From assembly GCA_049487715.1 (NCBI GenBank), contig CP150567.1, positions 372,001-436,000 on the forward strand: a stretch of DNA of 64,000 bases, given 5' to 3'. Positions 37,685 through 46,583 of the stretch are shown one piece after another. Numbering within the stretch: the stretch's first letter is position 1; each line of letters starts with the position of its first letter. Origin of the DNA: Pycnococcus provasolii (taxonomy: Eukaryota > Chlorophyta > Pseudoscourfieldiophyceae > Pseudoscourfieldiales). The translations under genes and the position numbers were made by a program. Below the pieces are notes generated by a model. That model searched no databases. It was given only the letters and a program-made list of their open reading frames with translations, and had not been told where the DNA came from.

Positions 37685-40600
37685 ATGATACGACGACGAC
37701 TTTGCAGCAGAGGCCGAGCCCTGTCCACAAGGCTGCTGCCTCTACTGCTACTACTGCCACTTCTCAGTGGAAGCATTCCGACGTGTGGTGGTATCACCAT
37801 CCCACCACCTCCACCCAAACTTCCTCCACCGCCGTCACCGCCACCAACTCCGCCACCAGAACCTCCACCAGACGTCAAGGCTGTGAGATTGCACGTCAAC
37901 GAACTCAACCACGCTCTTGAACTCGAGGTGTTCACGGACAAACCTGGCGTCGCGTTCTTCGCCGCCGTTCCTGTGCTCGACACCACAATCGTGGGTGCAA
38001 AGCCACACCCCCTCGAGCTCGTCTCAGGGCACTTCTGCCTCAACAGCCCACCTCCACCGCCAGACTCGCCGCCTCCACCACCACCACCGCCGCCATCGCC
38101 GCCACCAGCGCCGCCGCCACCACCACCGCCGCAACCGCCACCGCCACTCGCGACGAGAAGGAGGAGACAACTTCTGCAGTGCTACACGCCGAGGCTACCC
38201 ACAGTCCCTGCACCAAGTAGCGCGGCGCGAAACCATCGGCGCATGCTGAGGAACAGTCCGTTTCGAAGGAGACGGCTGCACCAAACGTGCGATTGCGCTC
38301 CACCTCCACCGCCGTCACCGCCACTACCACCAACTTCGCCGGTACCGCCGCCTCCACCCTCACCTCCTCCACCGTCGCCACCGCCAGTGCCGAAGTGCTT
38401 CTACTTTGGCGAGATCGAGATTGCGTGCCCACCGCCGCCCTCACCGGCGCCGCCATTCGGCGTCTACGGCGTGGGCCAAGGCAAAACCAGGACGCGACGC
38501 CTGCTCCAAGGCGGATGCGCCTGCATGCCACCATCCAATCCTCCTCCACCGTGCCCGCCAGCTCCCCCTCCACCGCCACCGCCATCGCCACCACTACCGC
38601 CGAAAGCACCACCGCCGCCGAGCCCGCCGCCGCCGAGTCCGCCGCCAAAGGCGTCCCCACCACCGAGCCCGCCATATTTCCCCACGTACAACCTTGGACC
38701 CTCGTGCTTCTGCCCCACTCCACCACCACCGAGTCCTCCTCCACCGAGTCCGCCCCCACCTCCACCACCAAGGCCACCTCCACCACCGAGTCCTCCACCA
38801 CCGCCAAGCCCGCCGCCGCCACCAAGCCCGCCTCCTCCACCTCCTCCGCCGAGCCCACCTCCTCCACCAAGCCCACCTCCTCCGCCGCCACCGAGCCCTC
38901 CGCCTCCTCCGCCGCCACCATCGCCACCGCCGCCAAACCCGCCGCCGCTGCCGCCACCGCCCTATCCACCCTGCACGGTTAAGGCAACACGGCGCCTGTC
39001 ATACCACTGGTCGTGCACGCCACCTCCTTTTCCATCCTCTTCGGGCGCTCGACGCCTTCGTGCCCTTCCGCCACCTCCACCACTGCCGCCACCTCAGCCA
39101 CCTCAGCCACCTCAGCCACCGCTTTTAGGTCTCGGCTGCCGGTGCCTCTGCGCTGCCACTGGACACTTCGACGTGGCCGCCTCAGCAAGGCCATTGCACA
39201 ATGGGACGCGCATTGCATTGTCACCCCCACCGCCGGCACCTCGGCCACCTTATCCTCCGAGGACACCGCAGCAGATCTCCGCTCGCAGACTGCTGCAATA
39301 CGATGATGCCAACGACGTGAACTTCCAGGGGGTGTACCAATCGTGGTTTGAGGGAAAGCACAGCTTGGGTGCGCTGCAGTTTGGGATGAAGTACCAAATT
39401 TATGTCGCCTCGGCGAGCCCGGATCTTGGTACCGCGGCTCTAGCGCCATCAGAGGTACTCGACGAGGTGAATCTGCCCTACTCGCCACCACCGCCGCCGC
39501 CGCCACCACCACCACCGCCACCACCGCCACCGCCGCCTCCGCCACCACCGCCGCCTCCACCGAATCCACCACCGAATCCACCGCTGCTCCCGCCGCCACC
39601 GAGTCCACCGCCGAGCCCGCCGCCGCCGAGTCCACCGCCGGTTAGCCCACCGCCACCGAGCCCGCCGCCGAGTCCGCCGCCGAGTCCGTCGCCACCACCA
39701 CCCCCATTGCCTCCACCGAGCCCGCCACCGCCACCGAGCTCGCCATCGCCGCCGCCACCGCCACCGCCAGCGCTACGACCAAGCTCGCTCTTGTTGCCTA
39801 GCTCGCCTCCGATGCCATCGCCAATGATGGCATCGGCATCAAACGACAACGGCGACGACGCCCTTGTCTACGGCCTTGGATTCGCCATTCCAGCCGTGAT
39901 TGTGGCGTTGGTTGCAATCGCCGTGCTCGTTATTCGCGAGCGGCGTCGTATTGCGTCGTCTCGTGCGGGCGCCAAGGCGGAGGTGGAGGTGGAGGCGCCA
40001 GCCACGGAGGCTATTGATTGGGCAAGCCCGCGTCCCGGCTCTTCCGGTGAACGCAAGCTTGTGAGCAGCCAGGGCGAGTCCTTGAGTGTGGAGGGTGCGG
40101 AACATGAATCCATCGCCCATCCCTCACCGGAAAAGAAGGAAGGCGATGTGACAATATGGTCTGCTAACGACGAGGCGGCAAACTTCATTCGACGGCAGCT
40201 GCGCTACGTGTTGAAGAATCCACTGGAGGGTGTCCAGGTGAAGCTGATTGACGACACGAATGTTTTTGAGTGGGCTGTGACATTCGCGGGACCGCCTGAA
40301 TCGGACTACGAAGGCGGCTTCTTCAAAGTGAACATTTTGTTTCCCGTCGACTATCCGTACGCTCCACCCGAGCTTAAATTTATGAGCGAGATGTGGCATC
40401 CCAACGTATATGCGGACGGTCGCGTCTGTTTGGGCATCCTTGAGGATGGCGGCGACTTGCTGTCGTCGAGCAACCCTCCAAGTCCGGACTCGGGCGGCTT
40501 TGCTATGGTGGCTGACGAGTCGACACTTCTCGATTCATCCAATCGCGGTTCGCCGTCGCGATCAGGCGGCACAACGCCACGTGTCCTTCACAGCTGGCAC

Positions 40601-40786
40601 GCGCGAATGAGCATGCAGGGCATCCTCGCGAGTGTCATTAGTCTTCTATCGAGTCCAAGCTGCGATTCTCCCGCGAACGTGGATGCCGCGGCCGAGCTTC
40701 GCAACGCGCCGTCTTCGTTCCGTGACCGCGTTCGTGCGCTCGTGCGTCGCTCGCAGCACGAGGTGAGCGAGATGCGGTTTCGCTGA
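37685..40786 (+). CDS. Hydroxyproline-rich ectodomain, membrane segment and ubiquitin-conjugating E2 in one protein
   Basis: A single 1033-codon frame. Residues 1-36 form a signal peptide (RLLPLLLLLPLLSGSI). Residues about 37-720 are pherophorin/extensin-like: many S-P-P-P-P runs alternate with short Cys-containing segments (for example CFYFGEIEIACPPPP). A membrane segment follows at about 728-752 (FAIPAVIVALVAIAVLVI), with RERRR on its inner side. After an acidic linker, residues about 830-1033 are a complete UBC domain: FIRRQLRYVLKNPLEGVQ, FPVDYPYAPPELKF, H905-P906-N907, catalytic Cys915 in GRVCLGIL, and SPANVDAAAELR. The SPANVDAA end is typical of UBE2G1/UBC7. A Ser-rich insert of about 50 residues sits after the active site, where UBC7/CDC34 have an acidic loop. 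The layout predicts a cell-surface sensor with a cytosolic E2. Confidence 0.88.
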   Translation: MIRRRLCSRGRALSTRLLPLLLLLPLLSGSIPTCGGITIPPPPPKLPPPPSPPPTPPPEPPPDVKAVRLHVNELNHALELEVFTDKPGVAFFAAVPVLDTTIVGAKPHPLELVSGHFCLNSPPPPPDSPPPPPPPPPSPPPAPPPPPPPQPPPPLATRRRRQLLQCYTPRLPTVPAPSSAARNHRRMLRNSPFRRRRLHQTCDCAPPPPPSPPLPPTSPVPPPPPSPPPPSPPPVPKCFYFGEIEIACPPPPSPAPPFGVYGVGQGKTRTRRLLQGGCACMPPSNPPPPCPPAPPPPPPPSPPLPPKAPPPPSPPPPSPPPKASPPPSPPYFPTYNLGPSCFCPTPPPPSPPPPSPPPPPPPRPPPPPSPPPPPSPPPPPSPPPPPPPPSPPPPPSPPPPPPPSPPPPPPPPSPPPPNPPPLPPPPYPPCTVKATRRLSYHWSCTPPPFPSSSGARRLRALPPPPPLPPPQPPQPPQPPLLGLGCRCLCAATGHFDVAASARPLHNGTRIALSPPPPAPRPPYPPRTPQQISARRLLQYDDANDVNFQGVYQSWFEGKHSLGALQFGMKYQIYVASASPDLGTAALAPSEVLDEVNLPYSPPPPPPPPPPPPPPPPPPPPPPPPPPNPPPNPPLLPPPPSPPPSPPPPSPPPVSPPPPSPPPSPPPSPSPPPPPLPPPSPPPPPSSPSPPPPPPPALRPSSLLLPSSPPMPSPMMASASNDNGDDALVYGLGFAIPAVIVALVAIAVLVIRERRRIASSRAGAKAEVEVEAPATEAIDWASPRPGSSGERKLVSSQGESLSVEGAEHESIAHPSPEKKEGDVTIWSANDEAANFIRRQLRYVLKNPLEGVQVKLIDDTNVFEWAVTFAGPPESDYEGGFFKVNILFPVDYPYAPPELKFMSEMWHPNVYADGRVCLGILEDGGDLLSSSNPPSPDSGGFAMVADESTLLDSSNRGSPSRSGGTTPRVLHSWHARMSMQGILASVISLLSSPSCDSPANVDAAAELRNAPSSFRDRVRALVRRSQHEVSEMRFR

Positions 40787-41237
40787 ATGCTCACGATGCT
40801 CTAGAGTGCCAGAGGCCATCAACAGCGTGTTTTTTCTCACAAGCACCATGAATCCAACCAAAACGCTTACACGTGATAATTTTTTAAGCCAGTAAAACAA
40901 AAACTCGTTGAATTTCCTACCTTAAGTTCTAACTTTGGACATGAAGGCTACATGTGACAGCGTCACGGAGGGAGGGAGGTGTGAGGTGTGAGCCCCAGGG
41001 GTGGACGCAGCTTCGGATTGGGATAGATCGAGACGAAACACCATTCTGCAAGGGATCCCCGAATCTGCCCCCTGGCCCTGCCCCCCGGCGCTGCGCTCTC
41101 TGCGGTGCCCCCAGGTGTCGCCCCCTGCTCGCTGCGACCATCCCGAGGTTTGCGCAAAGCAGGCGACCGGCTGACGGCCTCACCTCCCACGGGTGGCTGA
41201 CAGGTTGCGTCGCACCACCTGCTTCATTCTCAATCCG
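40787..41237. other. Intergenic region
   Basis: About 450 bp between the ectodomain-E2 gene and the small two-exon gene. No gene-like frame with an ATG and a recognisable product was seen; the frames across it are short and Pro/Arg-rich. Confidence 0.6.
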
Positions 41238-41599
41238 ATGGTGTGTCCGCTGCGCTACGTGCTCGTCGCGCTCTCCGCCTCGCTCGCCGTGGTGTTCGCC
41301 GTCTTGGCGTACTGGAGCGAGGCGTCTTCTAATACTGGAGCGTCTTCGTCTTCGGGGGAACGGGAGGCTGATGCTGGCGCCTGCTGCGCGCATCTGTCAG
41401 ACGAACCCGGAAGAAGAAAAGAAAGCAGACGCAAGCAAATAAGCGGTGTTTTGCTTGGAACGATTTGATGGACATGGGCATGTGGCAGCTGTACGCATCC
41501 ACCGCCGTCGCGTTCCTCGTTGACGGCCTGACGGGAAGATATCTCTACGACGTTGTGATAGGAAAGCGGAAAGAATGGTCAACGAACAAGACCAAATAA
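41238..41599 (+). CDS. Small plant-type membrane protein, two exons
   Basis: Exon 1 (41238-41341) starts MVCPLRYVLVALSASLAVVF, one N-terminal membrane helix. Exon 2 (41401-41599) encodes a basic stretch, a second hydrophobic helix (LYASTAVAFLVDGLTGRYLY) and TAA at 41597-41599. The 59-bp intron 41342-41400 (GTCTTC to CTGTCAG) restores frame with a split codon GC/A; the donor is weak, and two adjacent GTCTTC copies make its exact position uncertain. The product of about 100 residues resembles plant proteins of unknown function that begin MCPLRF and end with a VDMASGRYLW motif. Without splicing the reading frame stops at 41466 and loses the conserved tail. Confidence 0.65.
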
Positions 41600-41701
41600 A
41601 ATAAATGCACTGCTGATACAAGTTATACGTGCTCATGTAGTCACCTAAAGTTGTAACAATACATAAGGAAAAAAAAATGGAGCTACACTATACAAAAACG
41701 T

Positions 41702-42394
41702 CTAATGCGAATAGTCAGCGTCACGCCACTGAGAAATCAGTCCAAGTCGCTGGAACTGGTCTTTCAGTCGTGCTGGGTTGTCTGCCACAAGCAGCACCCA
41801 CCCCTCCTTTGGATCAAACGGCGACCAGCTTCCTACGGCGGTGTTGAAGTTGTGATAATACCCAACGCGCTGCTCATACTGCGCCTCCCTGCGCTGGTTT
41901 TCGTCCAAGGCGACGTAGTTGACGTCCTTCATCCACTCAATACTTCGTCCTCGTGGAGCTTCGGATGGCCTCAGCTTGCTCAGGTTGATTGCATGCGAGC
42001 GCAGTACATGATCGTCGCCTTCCAAAGCCGGGTCGAAGACACCCACTTCCTCGTCGTGCGCGGCGAACCACCGAACGCTCGGATCTGCCCTTGGCTGTGC
42101 GATATCCGCGACACGAAACTTAGCTGGAAGTGCTTGCATATCACCCAGTTTTTTAGCCACGCCAGTCACGCAGTTGTAGAAGTAGAACGGATCGGCCGGG
42201 TTCCACCTCACCCACGAACCTTCGCCGAAGAGTCTGTCCTTGGATATGGCCGCGCGGCCGTGCTCCCAGTTGAGGAAGAGCGAGAGCGCGTCGTCTTCGG
42301 ACTCGTCGGCCAAGCACGGAGACCAAGACAAGGCCAAGCACAAGACGACCACGACAAGGATGCGTTCAAGGAGGCGGTGTGTCGCCATCGCCAT
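41702..42394 (-). CDS. Secreted or lumenal protein with two WW-like motifs, unknown function
   Basis: The ATG at 42394 gives MAMATHRLLERILVVVVLCL and a signal peptide cleaved near LSWSPCLADE; earlier ATGs add about 66 residues without homology. The mature protein (about 200 residues) has two aromatic motifs that resemble halves of WW domains: WVRWNPADPFYFYNCVTGVA and YYHNFNTAVGSWSPFDPKEG. No catalytic motif or membrane helix is seen. The name is unknown; an endoplasmic reticulum, thylakoid-lumen or extracellular location is possible. WW domains are normally cytosolic, so the similarity may be coincidental. The 3' end converges on the small two-exon gene, 102 bp apart. Confidence 0.65.
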   Translation of the reverse strand: MAMATHRLLERILVVVVLCLALSWSPCLADESEDDALSLFLNWEHGRAAISKDRLFGEGSWVRWNPADPFYFYNCVTGVAKKLGDMQALPAKFRVADIAQPRADPSVRWFAAHDEEVGVFDPALEGDDHVLRSHAINLSKLRPSEAPRGRSIEWMKDVNYVALDENQRREAQYEQRVGYYHNFNTAVGSWSPFDPKEGWVLLVADNPARLKDQFQRLGLISQWRDADYSH

Positions 42395-42608
42395 CGCAAG
42401 CGGAACCAAAATGCAAACACCCAGCCCAGGGGGAATAATTATTGCCCCAGGGGACGGGAAACCCCGACTACTGACTGTTGGAATTCTGAGGACCTGCTTT
42501 GCGCGCGTGAGGCTCAACATGCCCACGCGAATGAATATTCGGGTTAGGTTGGTACCGTATGGTAAACTACGATGATAACTATGTATACACACGCTCGCCG
42601 CTGCTGTG

Positions 42609-43094
42609 TCATCTCGCGTCCGTCTTCATGCCGCCCATGAACGCGTCAGGCTGAGGCGCGCTCCCGTTAAACTCCGCGCCGCTGAAGTCGAACCCGGGAT
42701 TCTCCTCCTGAAAACGCTCAAGAAGTAAACGCTGCTGCTCCTTCTGGGCACTCACCGCGTCGAGCGGCTCGTGACCCTCGAACACGCACGGCCAGTTGCG
42801 ACCACGCGCCTGCTTGCACAGCGTGATCGCAATCTCGCCACCCTCGAGCGTCCACGTCGAGTCGTCGGGAAGCACGCGTTCGCTTAAAGTGTGGTCTAAG
42901 TATGGCGGGTTTCCCTTGATGCCGACGGCGAGGCGTGACACGCCAATCGTGACCGCGAGCGCTTTTGCTGTGACGCCTGGCGGAGACGTGATGTAGACGT
43001 TGATTTCGTCCACGGTTTGGTCCCACTCGTAGATGCTGCGCCCATCTGTGGAGAGGTACGCGTGGCGCGACGTCGGCGCCAGCCGCGACGTCAT
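42609..43094 (-). CDS. NUDCD2: NudC domain-containing protein 2 (CS domain)
   Basis: A 161-residue protein. Residues about 20-115 form a CS (p23-like) domain: YEWDQTVDEINVYITSPPGV, VGIKGNPPYLDHTLSERV and DDSTWTLEGGEIAITLCK. The end LLLERFQEENPGFDFSGAEF is the NUDCD2 signature. NUDCD2 is an Hsp90-associated co-chaperone that stabilises LIS1 and cohesin-interacting clients in animals; here the client is unknown. It lies 56 bp downstream of the DUF3181-like gene in the same direction, so the 3' end of that gene and this promoter overlap or are very short. Confidence 0.9.
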   Translation of the reverse strand: MTSRLAPTSRHAYLSTDGRSIYEWDQTVDEINVYITSPPGVTAKALAVTIGVSRLAVGIKGNPPYLDHTLSERVLPDDSTWTLEGGEIAITLCKQARGRNWPCVFEGHEPLDAVSAQKEQQRLLLERFQEENPGFDFSGAEFNGSAPQPDAFMGGMKTDAR

Positions 43095-43150
43095 ACGAAT
43101 GGACGGCCGAATTGGCGCGAGAGGGGTTTGGGCAACAATTGGGGTTTGGC

Positions 43151-43666
43151 CTACAAGCGGTCATCCGCGTACTGCTGCAGGAGTTCGTACAGGTCGTCGG
43201 CGCCTCGGCTGGGCATGGCGTCGTAAACGGACACCTTGATTTTCCCGCTTCCCAGGTTCAGGGGAACACCCTTCAGCAAGCCCTCGACGTCGCTTACGTC
43301 GCGTATGTCGCCGCTCTTGACTTTTTCCGCGAGAACGCTTACAAGCGGTTCCTGGAACTTGCAGTCACGCAAGTACAGGTGCCAGCCGTTGAAGTCGAGG
43401 TAGATGTCGTCCCCGACCTTCTCAAGCAGTGACGCAAATCCCGTCGTTGAGCCTGCCGACGAATTGGCGACGAGCGAGGTGAGGTCCAGCCATCCCCCGA
43501 GCGGGGGGGTCCCATCCGCTGACGCTTTCAGAGCTGTGACGTATTGATTGGGCCGCGACAAGGCGCGATAACTGCGCCTTGAATTTGCTGAGTAACTGCG
43601 CCTGAGCCGAGGAGACACAGAGTGGCACAGAGCTACACTCTTTTTATTACTAGCACACAGCGACAT
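43151..43666 (-). CDS. Plastid DUF3181-like protein
   Basis: About 171 residues from the ATG at 43666. The first 50 residues are rich in Ser, Arg and Ala with few acids (RLRRSYSANSRRSYRALSR), a plastid transit peptide. The mature part has the pattern I associate with DUF3181, a small family of cyanobacteria and plastids: DDIYLDFNGWHLYLRDCKFQ, a helix, then LLKGVPLNLGSGKIKVSVYD and DDLYELLQQYADDRL at the end. No function is known. The match is from memory of the family pattern, so a profile search is advisable. Confidence 0.7.
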   Translation of the reverse strand: MSLCASNKKSVALCHSVSPRLRRSYSANSRRSYRALSRPNQYVTALKASADGTPPLGGWLDLTSLVANSSAGSTTGFASLLEKVGDDIYLDFNGWHLYLRDCKFQEPLVSVLAEKVKSGDIRDVSDVEGLLKGVPLNLGSGKIKVSVYDAMPSRGADDLYELLQQYADDRL

Positions 43667-43778
43667 CACTCGAGAAAGCAGGGAAAAATGGTCTGTGATG
43701 ACGCGGATTCACAACACACAAACTCGGTTCGATTCGGTTCGGTTTGTGGAACAAGCAGACAAGGGTAGAAGACAAGGG

Positions 43779-43812
43779 TTAGCCGGTTAGGGTTTGAGGG
43801 GTTAGGGTTTTA
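43779..43812 (+). promoter_or_regulatory. Telo-box-like GTTAGGGTTT pair
   Basis: GGTTAGGGTTTGAGGGGTTA followed by GGGTTTT, about 110 bp before the SKI8/WDR61 start and between divergent genes. An inverted AAAACCCT lies 10 bases downstream. Matches the plant telo-box core. Confidence 0.5.
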
Positions 43813-43920
43813 AAAAGGCAAAACCCTCCCTCCCTCTCCTCCTCCTGCCGCCATTCATTCCCGCCGCCCTACATATTCCCTCCCCTCCGTCGCCTACTAC
43901 TCCTTCCTTTAGCTCGACCC

Positions 43921-44961
43921 ATGAAGCTTCGTCTGTGCAGCCGCAAGGAGGCCGCGCACGCCGACGCCGTGTGGGCGTGCACGTCCACGTCCACGGGCTG
44001 CATACTCACGGGCTCGCTCGACGAAACCGTCAAGTCCTGGAACGTCGCCGCTAGCGGATCAGACGCCGCAAGTCTGGAAGAAGCTCACGTGTACTCCGGA
44101 CACGGACTTGGCGTCGTGTCTCTCGCGTCCTCGCCATCTTCATCAGCGAGCGACACGTCTGCGCCCTTGTGCGTGTCGAACGCGCTCGACAGCTCAATAC
44201 GCGTCTGGGATATCGCGAGTCACGCAAATATCAAGACGTTCAACACGCCGCCCGGAGAAAGCTGGGGCGTCGCGATGCACCCAGACAACAGGCACGTATA
44301 CGCCGCAGGAGGATCCACGGGAGCGCTACACATTTACGACCTCACCGCACCAGCAGGGTCGGAAAACGGCATCCGCATGGACAAACCTGTCGCATCGGTA
44401 CCTCTTCCCAAACCTGGAGCCGCCGTGCTGACGAGCGAGAGAAAGAGGCAACACTACGCCATGGCTGTGGCCGTCTCACCGAGCGCGTCACGCGTCGCAT
44501 GCTCTGCCGCGGACGGTATTGTCGCGCTCTATGATACGCAGGCGAACGGCGGCGTGCCGACACTCATCGCAACCTGCGAGGGACACGCGTCGCCCGTGCG
44601 CGCGCTCTGCTTCGTGGACAACGGACGGCTACTTGCCACAGCCAGCGACGACACGCACGTGCACCTCTACGATGCAAAGACGGGCGCACTCGTCGAAGCG
44701 ATGGCTGGCCACGACGGTTGGGCCGTGAGCGTTAGTGCGGACAATGCGGATGGAGGAGACTCGCGCTACGTCTTATCCACCGGCACCGACGGTGCAGTTA
44801 AGCTGTGGGATACGGATGCGCGCGCATGTGTGCAGACCCTCAAAGACTCGCGCGGGGCTCTGTGGGACGCGTGCTTCGTTCGCACGAACGATTCCCGTCG
44901 CTTCGTCGCCGCGGTGGGCGAGGGTAAGGAGGTTTTATTGTACGAGGCATCCACAGAGTAA
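43921..44961 (+). CDS. SKI8: SKI8/WDR61 (VIP3) WD40 protein
   Basis: A 346-residue, all-WD40 protein that fills one seven-bladed propeller. Conserved landmarks are AHADAVWACTSTSTGCILTG, GSLDETVKSWN, SGHGLGVVSLASSP, NALDSSIRVWDI, GHASPVRALCFVDNG, SDDTHVHLYDAKTG, GHDGWAVSVS and TGTDGAVKLWDTDARAC. SLDETVK and the GLGVVS blade are typical of WDR61/Ski8/VIP3. The protein serves in the cytosolic Ski complex with the RNA exosome and in the nuclear PAF1 transcription complex; in yeast it also supports meiotic double-strand breaks. No transit peptide. The coding region is uninterrupted. Confidence 0.9.
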   Translation: MKLRLCSRKEAAHADAVWACTSTSTGCILTGSLDETVKSWNVAASGSDAASLEEAHVYSGHGLGVVSLASSPSSSASDTSAPLCVSNALDSSIRVWDIASHANIKTFNTPPGESWGVAMHPDNRHVYAAGGSTGALHIYDLTAPAGSENGIRMDKPVASVPLPKPGAAVLTSERKRQHYAMAVAVSPSASRVACSAADGIVALYDTQANGGVPTLIATCEGHASPVRALCFVDNGRLLATASDDTHVHLYDAKTGALVEAMAGHDGWAVSVSADNADGGDSRYVLSTGTDGAVKLWDTDARACVQTLKDSRGALWDACFVRTNDSRRFVAAVGEGKEVLLYEASTE

Positions 44962-45821
44962 AAGCTATGTTCTTATATGTCGTGACCATTATAGTTATCA
45001 TCGTGAGAACACAGTCTCGCGAGTGATTCTTCGTCTCGCATTGAATGGATTGGGGCTTTTCACCACCTTACCACTCGAACTATGTACTGTAGTTCTTAGA
45101 CTATGGATGGTCTGAGGCTCTGAGCTCTGAGGTTTCTCCGCCTTGTTGGTTGGCCGGTAATCCACTTGTTGGCTTTGTTCGCACTTCGCAGCTCCTCCTC
45201 CTTCCCTTCAGCGCTACCCGTAAATTTGTACACTTCCCTACCGAACTCTGGATTTCGCTTGCGCTCCTCTCACCCCTTTGGAGAAGAACTACCTTTACAG
45301 GAAAAGCTTTTTACGCGGCGTAGTAGAGCCGTACATAGAGGTAGCTTGCGCAACCGGCACTGGCTAATCTCCCGATCTATGTAAGAATACGATAGGACTA
45401 CGAAGTCGCAAACAACCTCGCATACAGCCTTCCGAAGAGGTCTTCCGAAGCCGCCTTTAGCCGTTTTCATGCAAACAACTAGTGTGGTGCCTGCAAAACA
45501 ACTGCAACAACAGTGGGTAAGAATCCATACAACTTCCTACCAAGTGCCAAGGGGAGATAACAACACCTTACCAACGTTATCAACACTTGATCAAACTTTA
45601 CAGTCCTACTACTGTCTGCCTGTGGAGCTTCACGCTTGTCGCTTGTTGAGGCTCACCTGTAGTCCTGTACGGCTGTAACAGCCTACATGCATTACACACG
45701 GAACCCGTACAGTTTTACAGTACACATACTGTAAAGGCCACGGAGTTGTCCACGGAGTTTATTAGTTGTCCACGGAGTCGGCCCTTCTCTCGTGGCGACA
45801 TACATCCTCCCCATTTTATTC
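44962..45821. other. Intergenic region
   Basis: About 860 bp. No supported gene. Near 45738-45780 the phrase TTGTCCACGGAGT occurs twice. CATTTTATTC at 45812-45821 is the left target-site duplication of the mobile element that follows. Confidence 0.65.
45812..45821 (+). repeat. 10-bp target-site duplication, left
   Basis: CATTTTATTC, repeated exactly at 46574-46583 on the other side of the element. Confidence 0.85.
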
Positions 45822-46573
45822 GAGTTTTCGCCTGAAGTGGACCAAAAATGCCGAATTTCGCCTGAAGTGGACCGTTAGCTAACCCTAGCCCTAACCCTAA
45901 CCCTAATCCCTAACCCTACACCCTAATCCCTAACTCTACACCCACGACTTCTTTGACCAACATGCCGATACCATGGCGTCGTCGCCGGCGGTACCGGCAC
46001 CCGTAGTAGCGCAGTCTGTGTCGTATGGCTGGCTCACTGGCTACGCGGCTGGCTTATGCCTTGTTGGTAAGACTCATGTAAGCTCCATGTAACAACATCT
46101 TCGAACATGAAACCTACATGGAGGGGGGATGCGACCTTAAGGGAGAGTGGGTTGCCCTTAAGGTTATAGGACAAGAGGTTGTTCATGATGTTACAAGATC
46201 AACTTACATGAGGTCAACCAGTCCCCCACCTGTCAGCCTGTGAGCCTGCCCACCAGCCATACACCTCAGACTTCCCCACTACGCGCGCCACCACCGCCGG
46301 CGACGACGCCATGGCGCCGGGATGTTGTCCCCAACCAACCTGACCGGGGATTGGTCGACAGAATTGGTCGGGGGACTAATTTTCCCCAATTTTGGCCGCA
46401 ACCCCCCCTTTTTGGGGGGGGATTAGCTCCCAGTCGGCCACTGCCTGTCCTGTCCGTTCAGAGGGATGGTTAGGGCTAGGGTTAGGGATTAGGGTTAGGG
46501 TTAGGGCTAGGGTTAGCTAACGGTCCACTTCAGGCGAAATTCGGCAGTTTTGGTCCACTTCAGGCGAAAACTC
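45822..46573. mobile_element. Non-autonomous Mutator-like element (foldback MITE), complete
   Basis: A 752-bp element. Its ends are 91-bp inverted repeats, 45822-45912 and 46483-46573, with one mismatch. Each contains two direct copies of TTCGCCTGAAGTGGACC at the outer end and telomere-like CCCTAA units at the inner end. The element is flanked by a perfect 10-bp direct repeat, CATTTTATTC (45812-45821 and 46574-46583), the expected target-site duplication of Mutator-like transposons (9-11 bp). A second, inner inverted pair (CCATGGCGTCGTCGCCGGCG plus GT at 45971-45992 and 46293-46314) makes much of the interior self-complementary. It codes for no transposase. A short frame from about 45974 (MASSPAVPAP, then SYGWLTGYAAG) ending near a GTAAGA could be a captured gene scrap, but is weak. 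Confidence 0.85.
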
Positions 46574-46583
46574 CATTTTATTC
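46574..46583 (+). repeat. 10-bp target-site duplication, right
   Basis: CATTTTATTC immediately after the right inverted repeat; matches 45812-45821. Confidence 0.85.

Noticed and set aside
38040-39849. Gly/Val-rich and His/Arg-rich frames overlapping the proline-rich ectodomain
   Set aside because: They are other-frame readings of CCX proline codons. Only the sense frame is open through signal peptide, membrane segment and UBC domain.
45974-46090. Short captured exon inside the Mutator-like element (MASSPAVPAP to a GTAAGA donor)
   Set aside because: About 35 codons with no recognisable homology, and it overlaps an inner inverted repeat; noted in the element entry but not called as a gene.
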